The position numbers and the translations under genes are program-made. A DNA stretch of 64,000 nt, taken from NCBI RefSeq assembly GCF_018128925.1, contig NZ_CP067007.1:124001-188000 (forward strand). Reading direction: 5' to 3'. Below, one piece after another: positions 18,448-26,603 of this stretch (within the stretch, counting starts at the first letter, position 1; the number at the start of each line of letters is the position of its first letter). Source of the stretch: Nitrosopumilus sp. K4 (GTDB taxonomy: Archaea; Thermoproteota; Nitrososphaeria; Nitrososphaerales; Nitrosopumilaceae). Below the pieces are notes generated by a model. That model worked only from the letters and a program-made list of their open reading frames with translations, was not told where the DNA came from and did not search any database.

Positions 18448-19831
18448 TTGTATCTAAATAATTCAAAAACTCATCCAATTTGTCTTTAGTTATTTTTGCA
18501 CCAGCTGCTGCATCATGTCCTCCTCCAACACCATCAAATCTCTCAGCACCTGTCCTCATAAGTTCACTTAAGTTGATCTCTGATTTGCAACTAAATGACT
18601 TTCTTGAGGAAAACTTGATTGTATTTTCCTCTCCGCCTGTTCTTAAGATCACAATCTTTCCTGCATTTTTTGGAGCACCTGCAATTAGAGATGATATTGT
18701 TCCAGTCATTGTCTCTGGAACTATCCCTTCTCCATTTACCATTATGCAGGTTTCACTTTCTGAAATCCTCCATCTTTCATTTGAAAGAATATTCATGTAT
18801 TCTCTTATCATCTTTCTATAATCGGTAAGTATTGTTTCTCCTTCTCTGAGAATCTTGTTCCTGTCTCCCATACAGATTGCAATACCTACACCTGATCTGT
18901 TGATTCTACCGCAAGAGTTTAGCATTGTTGAGAATTCCCTACCGTCACGCAAAAAGCTCCTTTTGTCTTCTCTAGGAAACGTGTAGGTATATCCAATTAA
19001 TTCAGACATGATTTCCGTGGCGTTTTTCCCTGAAGTGAATTTGGTAATTGCTTCAATTACCTGCCTTTTTTCTTCCTCGTTGAGTTCTGCTGGAACTCTC
19101 CATCTACCATCATCTTTTAGTTGAATTCCTGATGAGTTTAGAAGAGACAAACAAGTATCTCTGTTCCAAGTAAGACCTTCTATGAAAGGCTGTGATGTAA
19201 ATGCCAAAGCATCTGGAAGTGGCCTGGTCTCTCTACCTACTAAAAGCAAGTCTAGATCAATCTCTACTAACCCCTCTTCTTTTGCAGTGTTTGCAATCTC
19301 AAAATTCTTACCAGTAAATGATTTTCTCTCCCCCTGATCTTGTCTGTCTCCTAATGCTGAAACTACCGCAATTGATGAAAGGTCTGAATTTTTCTCATCA
19401 AGTGCAACTGCTGCAAGATATGCCATTCCACCGGCACAAATTTCGACACCTCCGTCTATTCCATATTTCCATGCATTGATGACTCTTTGATTTTCCTGTT
19501 CTTCTTCTGATATTTGGTGGTGGTCCAAGACAACCCAGTTGTCTCCTAACCCTTCATCCATCTCCTTTGCAAATCCACCTGCAAGATCAGTAATTACATG
19601 AAAATCTCTAGAGTCTTTTTTTAATGAATCAATTACCTTGTTGCTAAACTCTTTTGATGTTCTAACTGTACACTTTGCACCAGCTCTGATCAGAGCTTTG
19701 GTGATTATACTGCCAGATGTTAATCCATCACAATCAATATGGGTTGTTACCGAAATTGATTTTTTGGATTTTATGCATTCATTAATTTTATCTTTGAAAA
19801 ACGATAATGACTCATCAAGAGCTTTTGCCAT
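18410..19831 (-). CDS. Archaeal RecJ-like DHH-family phosphoesterase
   Basis: 473 residues. DHH domain: VTTHIDCDG (metal-binding Asp pair), VITDLAGG, VVLDHHQ (the DHH triad), and a further SALGDRQDQG. C-terminal DHHA1 domain with GVGGGHDAAAGAKI. Archaeal relatives are exonucleases, and one type (GAN) binds GINS in the replisome. Which of the RecJ-like types this is cannot be told from sequence alone. It overlaps rps15 by one base and pcc1 by 38 nt. Confidence 0.9.
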   Translation of the reverse strand: MAKALDESLSFFKDKINECIKSKKSISVTTHIDCDGLTSGSIITKALIRAGAKCTVRTSKEFSNKVIDSLKKDSRDFHVITDLAGGFAKEMDEGLGDNWVVLDHHQISEEEQENQRVINAWKYGIDGGVEICAGGMAYLAAVALDEKNSDLSSIAVVSALGDRQDQGERKSFTGKNFEIANTAKEEGLVEIDLDLLLVGRETRPLPDALAFTSQPFIEGLTWNRDTCLSLLNSSGIQLKDDGRWRVPAELNEEEKRQVIEAITKFTSGKNATEIMSELIGYTYTFPREDKRSFLRDGREFSTMLNSCGRINRSGVGIAICMGDRNKILREGETILTDYRKMIREYMNILSNERWRISESETCIMVNGEGIVPETMTGTISSLIAGAPKNAGKIVILRTGGEENTIKFSSRKSFSCKSEINLSELMRTGAERFDGVGGGHDAAAGAKITKDKLDEFLNYLDTNVVNVSSSGNSQ

Positions 19832-20280
19832 TATTCTAATTGTGCTACCACGGATTTATATTTCCAGTTTTTAGGAATTCGTTCTATCCTTTTGTAATAT
19901 ACTGACAATCTGTGAACCTTTGCCTCGATCAACTCTAAGGATCTAACGTTTCTGCTATCCCCTTTGTTGGCCTTGAGGTGTTTTTGAAGACCGACTGCCT
20001 TTTTGACAATGTTTTCAAGATCTTCGGGCATCTCTGCTTCGAGTTTGTTCTCTTTGAGAATCTCACCGACTGTCTTTTTGGTGATTGGTTTTACCAATGG
20101 AATTGAATGCTGATCTCTTAGCTTGTTTCCAATTTGACTTGGAGTTAGGCCATCTTTTGAATATTTTACAACCAATTCTTCGATATCCTTAGGACTTTGT
20201 GAAATCCATGAAGGTGCACGAAGCGTTGCTGGTCTAATTGAATGTGATTTCCCGTGTCTGTGGGTATGCATTCGTCCCAT
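19831..20280 (-). CDS. rps15: 30S ribosomal protein S15 (uS15)
   Basis: 149 residues, archaeal length with the N-terminal extension MGRMHTHRHGKSHS. LTPSQIGNKLRDQHSIP and the RNA-contact helix LEKHRLSVYYKR-like segment (VHRLSVYYKRI) identify uS15, which binds 16S rRNA at a three-way junction. It is the first gene of the minus-strand rps15/recJ/pcc1/serS/rps3ae run. Confidence 0.95.
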   Translation of the reverse strand: MGRMHTHRHGKSHSIRPATLRAPSWISQSPKDIEELVVKYSKDGLTPSQIGNKLRDQHSIPLVKPITKKTVGEILKENKLEAEMPEDLENIVKKAVGLQKHLKANKGDSRNVRSLELIEAKVHRLSVYYKRIERIPKNWKYKSVVAQLE

Positions 20281-20405
20281 AATGTGGCTGTCTTGAGTAC
20301 AAAATTAAACGTTACTTATTCGGATCTCGTACCAAATATCTCCAATTTGGGGCTCAGAATAAAAGTTAAATAACTAACTACTAACACAACGAACAGGTAA
20401 ACGGT

Positions 20406-20738
20406 ATGAATAAAAAAATACTTTTAGCAGCATCCTTAGTCGCTGTATTCACCATGGGATTCTATGCAGAGGACACACTAGCCTTTGCACAATACATGGG
20501 TAATGTCGGCCAAGAAGGACAAACCGGAGCTTACACCTTAGAAGAAGCACTTGAGATTCAAAGAAGAAGAATTGAAGCAGCAGAAGCAAACCCAGCATCT
20601 GGTTCAGGTACACCTTATCTTGATGCAAGTGGTGTAGTTGGTGCCTCAATTATTGCAGGTGCAGTCTTTGGTGGTATTGCCGCAGCATTCTTCATTAGAG
20701 GAAGATCTGGCAAATACGCAGCAATGGGCAGAGGATAA
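20406..20738 (+). CDS. Small exported membrane protein near AMO genes (AmoY/AmoZ candidate)
   Basis: 110 residues. An N-terminal signal or anchor (KKILLAASLVAVFTMGF), a helical outer stretch (YTLEEALEIQRRRIEAAE), and a Gly/Ala-rich transmembrane helix at about 79-98 followed by a basic tail. A TATA-like AGTTAAATAA lies at 20365-20373. It is followed by a second small membrane protein and lies 1.5 kb from amoB. Two extra AMO subunits, AmoY and AmoZ, have been reported in AOA. Location, size and topology make this a candidate, but I cannot say which one, or prove it. Confidence 0.6.
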   Translation: MNKKILLAASLVAVFTMGFYAEDTLAFAQYMGNVGQEGQTGAYTLEEALEIQRRRIEAAEANPASGSGTPYLDASGVVGASIIAGAVFGGIAAAFFIRGRSGKYAAMGRG

Positions 20739-20847
20739 TCACCTCACTTTTCTCTATTTTATTAGAACACAGTCTAGCGGATGCTGATCTCGTACTTTTT
20801 GAAAATAAAGGAAATGTATATATCGCACAAATAGGGCCAAAAATACA

Positions 20848-21117
20848 ATGACTCCTATCGTAGGAACTTTCCTAAGCATCCTGTCATCACTAACAGGACA
20901 ACTAGGACCAAACTATGATCCATTATTCTATGATGTAATGATTTACATCTTCGGAACCATGATGTTTACAATATTCCTTCTAGGAATTATCTCATTCTGG
21001 TTACGTGTACACGGATGGTCTTACAAGGACAACCGTGAGAGATGGGTCGATGAATTGGACAGACACTTTGAAAGAGAAGGTATCGGTCTAATTCCAGACA
21101 ACGGTAAATACTGGTAA
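20848..21117 (+). CDS. Small membrane protein near AMO genes (AmoY/AmoZ candidate)
   Basis: 89 residues. One strong transmembrane helix at about 29-52 (MIYIFGTMMFTIFLLGIISF), then an amphipathic charged tail (WSYKDNRERWVDELDRHF) ending in GKYW. A TATA box TGTATATATC (20815-20824) stands 24-30 nt before the ATG, giving a leaderless transcript, like the amoC and amoA promoters. Together with 20406-20738 it forms a plus-strand pair just outside the AMO cluster. Candidate for AmoY or AmoZ by size, topology and position. Confidence 0.6.
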   Translation: MTPIVGTFLSILSSLTGQLGPNYDPLFYDVMIYIFGTMMFTIFLLGIISFWLRVHGWSYKDNRERWVDELDRHFEREGIGLIPDNGKYW

Positions 21118-21228
21118 AATCACTTCCTTTCTTCTTTTCATTATTTTTAATTTTGACTTAGTGGTTTTTGCCAAAAAATTTTTCATTTTACAGAATCCAA
21201 GTATTTTCAATGAATTGGGACGGAAAAT

Positions 21229-21756
21229 TTACTCGCCTATCTCTGGAGGTAGGAAGTCCTTGTCCTTGGCCTCATCATATGCCTTTGAGGTAAACACTGC
21301 TTTGTAGTGATATCCATCCTGCAGTGGGTGGTTGATAAAATGTGGGGATTCTTTGCCATTGACATACATGGTAGATTTTGACTGATCCATGTCTCTTAGT
21401 GGGAAATCCCACATCCACAAGAAATGTCCAATCTCAAATGGATATTCTTCGATCCATTCTGCATAAATCGTACCGTCATCACTTAGGGTGTACATTGTCC
21501 TTTGGCATCCATCTTTGAATCCAATATTTGCTGGAATGTCTGCCTTGTTTCCATCAACCCATAATTCCAGAGTCGCTGCAATCTTGAAAGTAGTGTCTTT
21601 GTCATTGATACATACTTTGAGCGGATTGTCCATGTTGAATGCTTGCTGGACAAAAGTACTTGCCGCAGCAACGGAAATTCCAATGATTGCTGTAATTAGG
21701 AGAAACCTGAGGGTCTTTTTTCTTTTGTATGGATCTCCCATTCCAGGCCAAATCAT
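21229..21756 (-). CDS. Membrane-anchored exported protein, thaumarchaeal
   Basis: 175 residues. One N-terminal transmembrane helix (about 16-38, LRFLLITAIIGISVAAASTF) after a short basic segment, then an outer domain of about 135 residues with two Cys (KVCINDKD and DGCQRTMY) that may form a disulfide and many aromatic residues (EWIEEYPFEIGHFLWMWDFP). The beta-rich domain is unassigned. It lies between the AMO candidates and amoB. Confidence 0.65.
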   Translation of the reverse strand: MIWPGMGDPYKRKKTLRFLLITAIIGISVAAASTFVQQAFNMDNPLKVCINDKDTTFKIAATLELWVDGNKADIPANIGFKDGCQRTMYTLSDDGTIYAEWIEEYPFEIGHFLWMWDFPLRDMDQSKSTMYVNGKESPHFINHPLQDGYHYKAVFTSKAYDEAKDKDFLPPEIGE

Positions 21757-21794
21757 GTGATGCTTTTTCTTTGAATTCCTTAAAGTCCTTTCTG

Positions 21795-22109
21795 TTAATC
21801 GTCCATTATCTCAATTGTGTCCATCTGGTCTTGATGGTCTGCTAGAAAATAGGTGATCTCATCTGAATCAATTTCCAACCATTCTGATTCTCCACAAAAT
21901 GGGAGGTAATCCTCAACAAAGAGGTCTCCTGGACCTGTCATTCTTACTATCATCTTCTCTTTTTTTGAATTTATTGGAAACGGAAGTTTTAGAACTTTAC
22001 CTCTTTTTTGATTTTGGATATTTACCTTGTATTGGTCATTTCTAAATTCTACTTTGCCAAAAAAATAACTCTGAAAAATATCTATTTTTTCGACTTTGAA
22101 ACTCAGCAT
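21795..22109 (-). CDS. Hypothetical protein
   Basis: 104 residues, soluble, strand-rich N-terminal half (KVEFRNDQYKVNIQ) and a very acidic C-terminal end (EWLEIDSDEITYFLADHQDQMD...). No family recognised. Same strand as 21229-21756 and amoB. Confidence 0.5.
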   Translation of the reverse strand: MLSFKVEKIDIFQSYFFGKVEFRNDQYKVNIQNQKRGKVLKLPFPINSKKEKMIVRMTGPGDLFVEDYLPFCGESEWLEIDSDEITYFLADHQDQMDTIEIMDD

Positions 22110-22210
22110 GTTTTTCCTACTGCCTCATCTGAGATAAAACTTGGTTGTGCTAAATTGTAACGTATCTCGTAACTGGTAACTAGAAAATGAAAAGGAAAAG
22201 GTTGGGTGGT

Positions 22211-22780
22211 TTAGATTACTTGCCAGGGTCGTGTTGCAAACGTGATTACATAACCAACGCCAATCAAGATTGATTGATATGCGATGTTGGTATATGGAAT
22301 TGGTTTGATAATTGGATCCCCTTCAACAACTACTGTTTGACCTGGACCAAGTCCTGGACCTACTGATGCAACATTAAGCTGAGTATGTACGTGGTAAACA
22401 CCTGCTTCAAGTGCTTTTGCAGATAGTGAGTATTCTTGGACAGAGTTTCCTGGAATGTCAAAGACGTTTCCTGGTGGGTCTCTTGCCAACATTTCCCATC
22501 TGTTTCCTGCATTAGTAGATTCTGAGAAAATGGAAATCCATCCTCTTAGGTCTCTTTCTACAAGGCTGACTAGTGTTCCTTGAACAGTCAAGGTTTCGCC
22601 AGTTTGTAGGGATTGTCTGTTGAAGGTTTCATCTTCGATTCTGATGAAACGACTCTGAAGTTGTGCTTGGACACCATGTGCATCTGCAGTTGGTACGATG
22701 GATTCAACCCAGTTGAATCCGAGTGTACCTAGTGCAAGCACTACGGTAAGTCCTAATACGAAAATCTTTTTTTCGACCAT
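22211..22780 (-). CDS. amoB: Ammonia monooxygenase subunit B
   Basis: 189 residues, the short archaeal AmoB. The signal peptide (EKKIFVLGLTVVLALGTLGF...) ends at ADAHG, so the mature N-terminal His and the HVH of VYHVHTQL provide the usual copper ligands of the soluble cupredoxin domain. A C-terminal transmembrane helix is present (SILIGVGYVITFA). With AmoA and AmoC it forms the copper membrane monooxygenase oxidising ammonia to hydroxylamine. Unlike amoC, amoX and amoA, it is transcribed on the minus strand from its own promoter. Confidence 0.97.
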   Translation of the reverse strand: MVEKKIFVLGLTVVLALGTLGFNWVESIVPTADAHGVQAQLQSRFIRIEDETFNRQSLQTGETLTVQGTLVSLVERDLRGWISIFSESTNAGNRWEMLARDPPGNVFDIPGNSVQEYSLSAKALEAGVYHVHTQLNVASVGPGLGPGQTVVVEGDPIIKPIPYTNIAYQSILIGVGYVITFATRPWQVI

Positions 22781-22814
22781 AGTTATCCCTAATATTCAAG
22801 TGAGATTAAGACAT

Positions 22815-22824
22815 GGTTATATGC
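22815..22824 (-). promoter_or_regulatory. TATA element of amoB
   Basis: GCATATAACC on the minus strand, about 35-40 nt before the amoB ATG at 22780. This predicts a 5' leader of about 10 nt. Confidence 0.55.
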
Positions 22825-23007
22825 TTTACCTTGATAACGAGGATCGATGGAATGAATCACTGTTTAGCATCAATGTTTAACAATGAAACCAAGAAAAAAA
22901 ACATAAAATTATTATGAAATTTAATCAGAAATTTGTAATAATTTTTACAAAAATAATTCAGATTTAACAAAATATTTTATAAAAAACTCAGATTTTGAAA
23001 CTCTTGC

Positions 23008-23015
23008 TTTATATC
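23008..23015 (+). promoter_or_regulatory. TATA element of amoC
   Basis: TTTATATC centred 27 nt before the amoC ATG, placing the transcript start at or next to the start codon (leaderless). The 257-nt gap between amoB and amoC holds both divergent promoters and is otherwise very AT-rich. Confidence 0.65.
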
Positions 23016-23037
23016 CCGAATTTACACCACTGTTAGC

Positions 23038-23601
23038 ATGGCACAGATGCCCGCATTAATCCCAAAAGAAGTTGAGATTCAGAGACTCAAGAAAATCTGG
23101 CTCATCGTTATTGCTATGGGATCCACTGCAGCATCAGTCGAAGTAGACAACTTCGTTGATGGATCACTTCATCAAACCTCTATCAGAGATAGTGCATTTA
23201 CACCAGCACACTGGTGGCTATACTCCCACTTCATTACATTACCACTTGGATGGGCAGCAGCAGCTATGTATGATAGAAAAGTACCAGTACTCAGAGGTCC
23301 AAATAACTCAATTAACACTGGATTAAAGATGACCATTCTTGGTTACCTTGCAACCATGTTTACAATTGGAGTCAATGAGATGTGGCACTTCTGGTTTGTA
23401 GAGGAAATCTTTGCAGTACCAAATCACTGGATGTTCAACATGGGTGTAGTAGTTGCATTCATGGGTGCACTTGCATACGTAGTCAGAGTATATGCTAGAC
23501 TCGTAGAACTTGGTGCAGAAACTCCAGGTGAGAACCCATACGTTGCAGAAATGTACAAGATGGCCCTAGAAGGCAAATTGTACAGTAGAGCAATCCCATA
23601 G
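23038..23601 (+). CDS. amoC: Ammonia monooxygenase subunit C
   Basis: 187 residues. A polytopic membrane protein with the AmoC metal-site stretch: VEVDNFVDGS, the HWW segment in TPAHWWLYSHF, and VNEMWHFWFVEE. The conserved Asp/His residues bind the copper site within the membrane. It is first of the plus-strand amoC-amoX-amoA series; each following gene has its own TATA-like element. Confidence 0.97.
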   Translation: MAQMPALIPKEVEIQRLKKIWLIVIAMGSTAASVEVDNFVDGSLHQTSIRDSAFTPAHWWLYSHFITLPLGWAAAAMYDRKVPVLRGPNNSINTGLKMTILGYLATMFTIGVNEMWHFWFVEEIFAVPNHWMFNMGVVVAFMGALAYVVRVYARLVELGAETPGENPYVAEMYKMALEGKLYSRAIP

Positions 23602-23718
23602 ACAAAAAGTGCAATTCGCACATTTTTTCTCTTTTATTATTTTGACTAAGACGTAGATCGTACTTGGCCGCTCATTTAAGAAAGACTTAAAAGGATTCTG
23701 TCTTGTTATAATTCCAGA

Positions 23719-24081
23719 ATGACTCTTCCGAAAGGATTCGGCTCAGGTGGCGCAGGTGGCTCATCAAGCTCTGATGTAGAGCGTATGATAGGCAAACGCG
23801 TCGAAAACATGACCGGTATGATAACCATCTCATTCATAGCAGCATGGCTAGCTACTTTTGGTGGTACTGCAGCAGGATATTTCTATTATCCATGGGCATA
23901 TCCAACACCAAGTGGTCACTACGCATTCATTATCCTCACAATCATTGAGGCAATTGGTTACCTCTTCTGCGTTAAAGTAATGCAAGAAGGTTCTAACAAG
24001 AACAGTAACGGCGTAATTGCAGCTACAATAGGTGGTGTTACAGCAGGTACGTTCCTTATCGTACTAACTGTAGGTCACTAG
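23719..24081 (+). CDS. amoX: AMO-associated membrane protein AmoX
   Basis: 120 residues between amoC and amoA, the position of amoX in marine AOA. The Gly/Ser-rich N-terminus is followed by three hydrophobic segments (about 32-56, 65-88 and 97-119). It is reported to be an additional AMO subunit in archaea. A TATA-like ACTTAAAAGG lies about 28 nt upstream. Confidence 0.9.
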   Translation: MTLPKGFGSGGAGGSSSSDVERMIGKRVENMTGMITISFIAAWLATFGGTAAGYFYYPWAYPTPSGHYAFIILTIIEAIGYLFCVKVMQEGSNKNSNGVIAATIGGVTAGTFLIVLTVGH

Positions 24082-24155
24082 AAGGAAAACCCTTCAGACA
24101 CCTCTTTTTCATTTTCATTTAACCAAAAAACGACGATCTTCATCACACTCTAAAA

Positions 24156-24165
24156 TTTTATATAC
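24156..24165 (+). promoter_or_regulatory. TATA element of amoA
   Basis: TTTTATATAC 23-32 nt before the amoA ATG (24188). This fits leaderless transcription and favours the ATG over the TTG two codons upstream. Confidence 0.65.
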
Positions 24166-24187
24166 TGACCCTTTCATCAGTTTGATA

Positions 24188-24838
24188 ATGGTCTGGTTAA
24201 GACGATGTACCCACTACTTATTCATAGTAGTAGTTGCAGTTAACTCAACACTGTTAACAATTAATGCAGGTGACTACATCTTCTACACTGACTGGGCTTG
24301 GACTTCGTTCACGGTATTCTCAATATCACAAACGTTGATGCTTGTCGTAGGTGCAACATATTACCTAACGTTTACAGGCGTTCCAGGAACAGCAACATAC
24401 TACGGCCTCATTATGACAGTTTACACATGGGTAGCAAAAGGTGCATGGTTTGCACTCGGATATCCATATGACTTCATTGTAACACCAGTATGGTTACCAT
24501 CAGCAATGCTGTTGGACTTGGCATATTGGGCAACAAAGAAGAACAAACACTCACTGATTCTAATGGGCGGAGTACTAGTAGGAATGTCATTACCATTGTT
24601 CAACATGGTAAACCTGATAACAGTAGCAGACCCACTAGAAACGGCCTTCAAATATCCAAGACCAACATTACCACCATACATGACACCAATAGAACCCCAA
24701 GTAGGTAAGTTCTATAACAGCCCAGTAGCACTTGGTGCTGGTGCAGGTTCAGTATTGTCGGTAACGTTTGCAGCATTAGGTTGTAAACTCAACACTTGGA
24801 CATACAGATGGATGGCCGCTTGGTCAAAGTGGGACTAA
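24188..24838 (+). CDS. amoA: Ammonia monooxygenase subunit A
   Basis: 216 residues starting MVWLRRCTHYLF, which from memory is nearly identical to Nitrosopumilus AmoA. Six or so transmembrane helices with the family stretch NAGDYIFYTDWAWTSF and VTPVWLPSAMLLD. A possible TTG two codons earlier (24182) is less likely given the TATA spacing and the family start. AmoA is the membrane subunit used as the marker gene for ammonia oxidisers. Confidence 0.98.
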   Translation: MVWLRRCTHYLFIVVVAVNSTLLTINAGDYIFYTDWAWTSFTVFSISQTLMLVVGATYYLTFTGVPGTATYYGLIMTVYTWVAKGAWFALGYPYDFIVTPVWLPSAMLLDLAYWATKKNKHSLILMGGVLVGMSLPLFNMVNLITVADPLETAFKYPRPTLPPYMTPIEPQVGKFYNSPVALGAGAGSVLSVTFAALGCKLNTWTYRWMAAWSKWD

Positions 24839-24979
24839 ACACCCAACCTTTTCCTTTTCATTTTATTATCTCAACTTAGAGTATTCTCTACACGATTCTA
24901 AATTTGATTAAAAAATATTGCACAGGTTGTGATCTTTTGTTGCCTATTTTGACAATATGTAAAACTGTGATTAGTATAT

Positions 24980-25840
24980 GTGAAACAAGAATACGACCAG
25001 ATTCTAGCCACTCCAAAACCATTTGTCAAATGGGCTGGTGGCAAGAGACAACTAATCCCAATACTTGAGCAAAACTTACCTGGGAAATTTGGAACATATT
25101 ATGAGCCCTTTCTTGGCGGCGGGGCATTATTGTTTCATATATTGACTGAAAAGAATGGCCAAAAATGCAGCATCTCTGATCTGAACTCTGATTTGGTTTT
25201 AGCATATACTACAATACGTGATAAGATTGATTCTTTGGTATCTTCTCTGAAAAACCATGAGAGAAACTATCAGAAAGATTCTAACAATTACTATTATTCC
25301 ATTAGAGAAACCTCGCCTAGAAGTGATGTTGAAAAAACATCCAGATTGATATTTCTAAATCGTACCTGCTTTAATGGCCTATATCGAGTAAACAGCAAAG
25401 GAAAATTCAACGTACCTCTGGGAAAGTACACCAACCCAAATATCGTAAATGAGGAGAACCTTCGCTCTGTAAGTCACATTCTAAAAACAAGTCATGTTTC
25501 AATAAAATGCAGAGACTTTGAGGCAGTTTTAGATGATACCAAAAAAGGGGATCTTGTTTACTTTGACCCTCCGTACCAACCAGTAAGCAGAACTGCCAAT
25601 TTTACAAGTTACACAAACAAGGACTTTACAATAGATGATCTTGAAAGACTGGCAGAACTCTGCATGGAACTTGATTCTAAAGGATGCAATGTATTGCTGT
25701 CAAATTCCGATTCTCCTGAAGTTGCAAAAATGTTCTCTGCAAAACCATGGAAGGTATCCAAGATTCAGGCAAACCGTGCCATCAACTCCAACTCCAAGAA
25801 GAGAACTGGTCACTACGAATTATTGATAAGAAATTACTAG
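24980..25840 (+). CDS. Dam-type DNA adenine N6-methyltransferase
   Basis: 286 residues. SAM motif FVKWAGGKRQL near residue 15, YYEPFLGGGALLFH, the family signature NRTCFNGLYR near 127 and the catalytic DPPY at 196-199. This is the alpha-class Dam/M.DpnII group, which usually methylates adenine in GATC. It starts with GTG (the ATG two bases upstream is out of frame). No restriction enzyme lies beside it, so it is a solitary methylase here. Its stop codon abuts the tRNA-Thr gene, and the surrounding 3 kb looks accessory. Confidence 0.92.
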   Translation: MKQEYDQILATPKPFVKWAGGKRQLIPILEQNLPGKFGTYYEPFLGGGALLFHILTEKNGQKCSISDLNSDLVLAYTTIRDKIDSLVSSLKNHERNYQKDSNNYYYSIRETSPRSDVEKTSRLIFLNRTCFNGLYRVNSKGKFNVPLGKYTNPNIVNEENLRSVSHILKTSHVSIKCRDFEAVLDDTKKGDLVYFDPPYQPVSRTANFTSYTNKDFTIDDLERLAELCMELDSKGCNVLLSNSDSPEVAKMFSAKPWKVSKIQANRAINSNSKKRTGHYELLIRNY

Positions 25841-25914
25841 AGCTTCGAACGGGATCCGAACCCGCGACCTTTACCTTACCAAGGTAACGCTCTACCAGGC
25901 TGAGCTATCGAAGC
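25841..25914 (-). tRNA. tRNA-Thr (GGT)
   Basis: Full cloverleaf on the minus strand: acceptor GCTTCGA/TCGAAGC, D-arm GCTC...GAGC, anticodon stem TTACC/GGTAA with loop TTGGTAA (anticodon GGT), T-arm GCGGG TTCGGAT CCCGT. No intron. The gene's 3' end lies directly against the stop codon of the methylase gene, with no spacer. Confidence 0.95.
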
Positions 25915-26005
25915 ACAAACTTTCCCTGTAGAAAATCCTTATAATTCTTGATTATGACGCAATAGTCTCTAAACTGTTAAATTTCACACAAATTTTTACC
26001 CTTTT

Positions 26006-26126
26006 GGAGGAGTAATCAAGCCTGGCCAAAGTAAGCTATTTGCTTTTGGACATGCAGGACTTAAGATCATAAAAATGGGTGATCCTGTCTCTCAGGAGTT
26101 CGTGGGTTCAAATCCCACCTCCTCCA
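26006..26126 (+). tRNA. tRNA-Leu (TAA) with two introns
   Basis: Acceptor GGAGGAG/CTCCTCC, T-arm GTGGG TTCAAAT CCCAC, type II variable arm. Exons 26006-26031, 26052-26065, 26082-26126 give an 85-nt tRNA. Intron 1 (20 nt, 26032-26051) lies in the D-stem. A textbook bulge-helix-bulge forms from CCAA/TTGG (central), bulges AGT and ACA, and inner helix AAGC/GCTT. Removing it restores the D-stem pairing ATC/GAT. Intron 2 (16 nt, 26066-26081) is at the canonical site after position 37; anticodon stem CAGGA/TCCTG, anticodon TAA. Confidence 0.85.
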
Positions 26127-26132
26127 CCTTCT

Positions 26133-26519
26133 TTACTTTGGATGTCTAATACCGCGAGCATTCAATACTTCGTAAACATCTGGAAGTGAGAAAACAAATC
26201 CAATATGGACACAATCCTTTTCATCACATAGCTGACAAAACAACTCGCCTTTTTGTACGGCAACCTCTGCGATTCTATTTTTGATATTGTCCTTTAGTAC
26301 AACTCTGTCATCATCAACTGAAATCTTTTCAATCTTTGGAGCATATCTTGCAAAGGTCTTGTCCTTTTGCATCATCTCCTCTAACATGTAAGTAACATAA
26401 CCTGAAAAGCTGTTAACGCCTTTCATTGCCAAGTCGTCTTTGTTCTTCTGATAAACCTCTTGGAATTTATCATAGACGTTTTCTGCAACTGTTATTGATT
26501 TGAATCCGGCTTTTGGCAA
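26133..26519 (-). CDS. RHH-like protein with Cys-rich C-terminal motif
   Basis: 128 residues. The N-terminal part (FKSITVAENVYDKFQEVYQ, then FSGYVTYMLEEMM) has the strand-helix-helix layout of ribbon-helix-helix DNA-binding proteins. The C-terminal part carries CQLCDEKDCVHIGF, a CxxC...C.H cluster that may hold zinc, followed by DVYEVLNARGI. I recognise this two-part pattern as common in AOA, with no known function. It converges on tRNA-Leu with a 6-nt gap. Confidence 0.65.
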   Translation of the reverse strand: MPKAGFKSITVAENVYDKFQEVYQKNKDDLAMKGVNSFSGYVTYMLEEMMQKDKTFARYAPKIEKISVDDDRVVLKDNIKNRIAEVAVQKGELFCQLCDEKDCVHIGFVFSLPDVYEVLNARGIRHPK

Positions 26520-26603
26520 TTTACTTTTCCCTTACCGTACAATAAAGTACCGTTCTATATAAGAATTTATTTTTACGGTTCTGTTTCCTCTATGGGACAT
26601 TTT

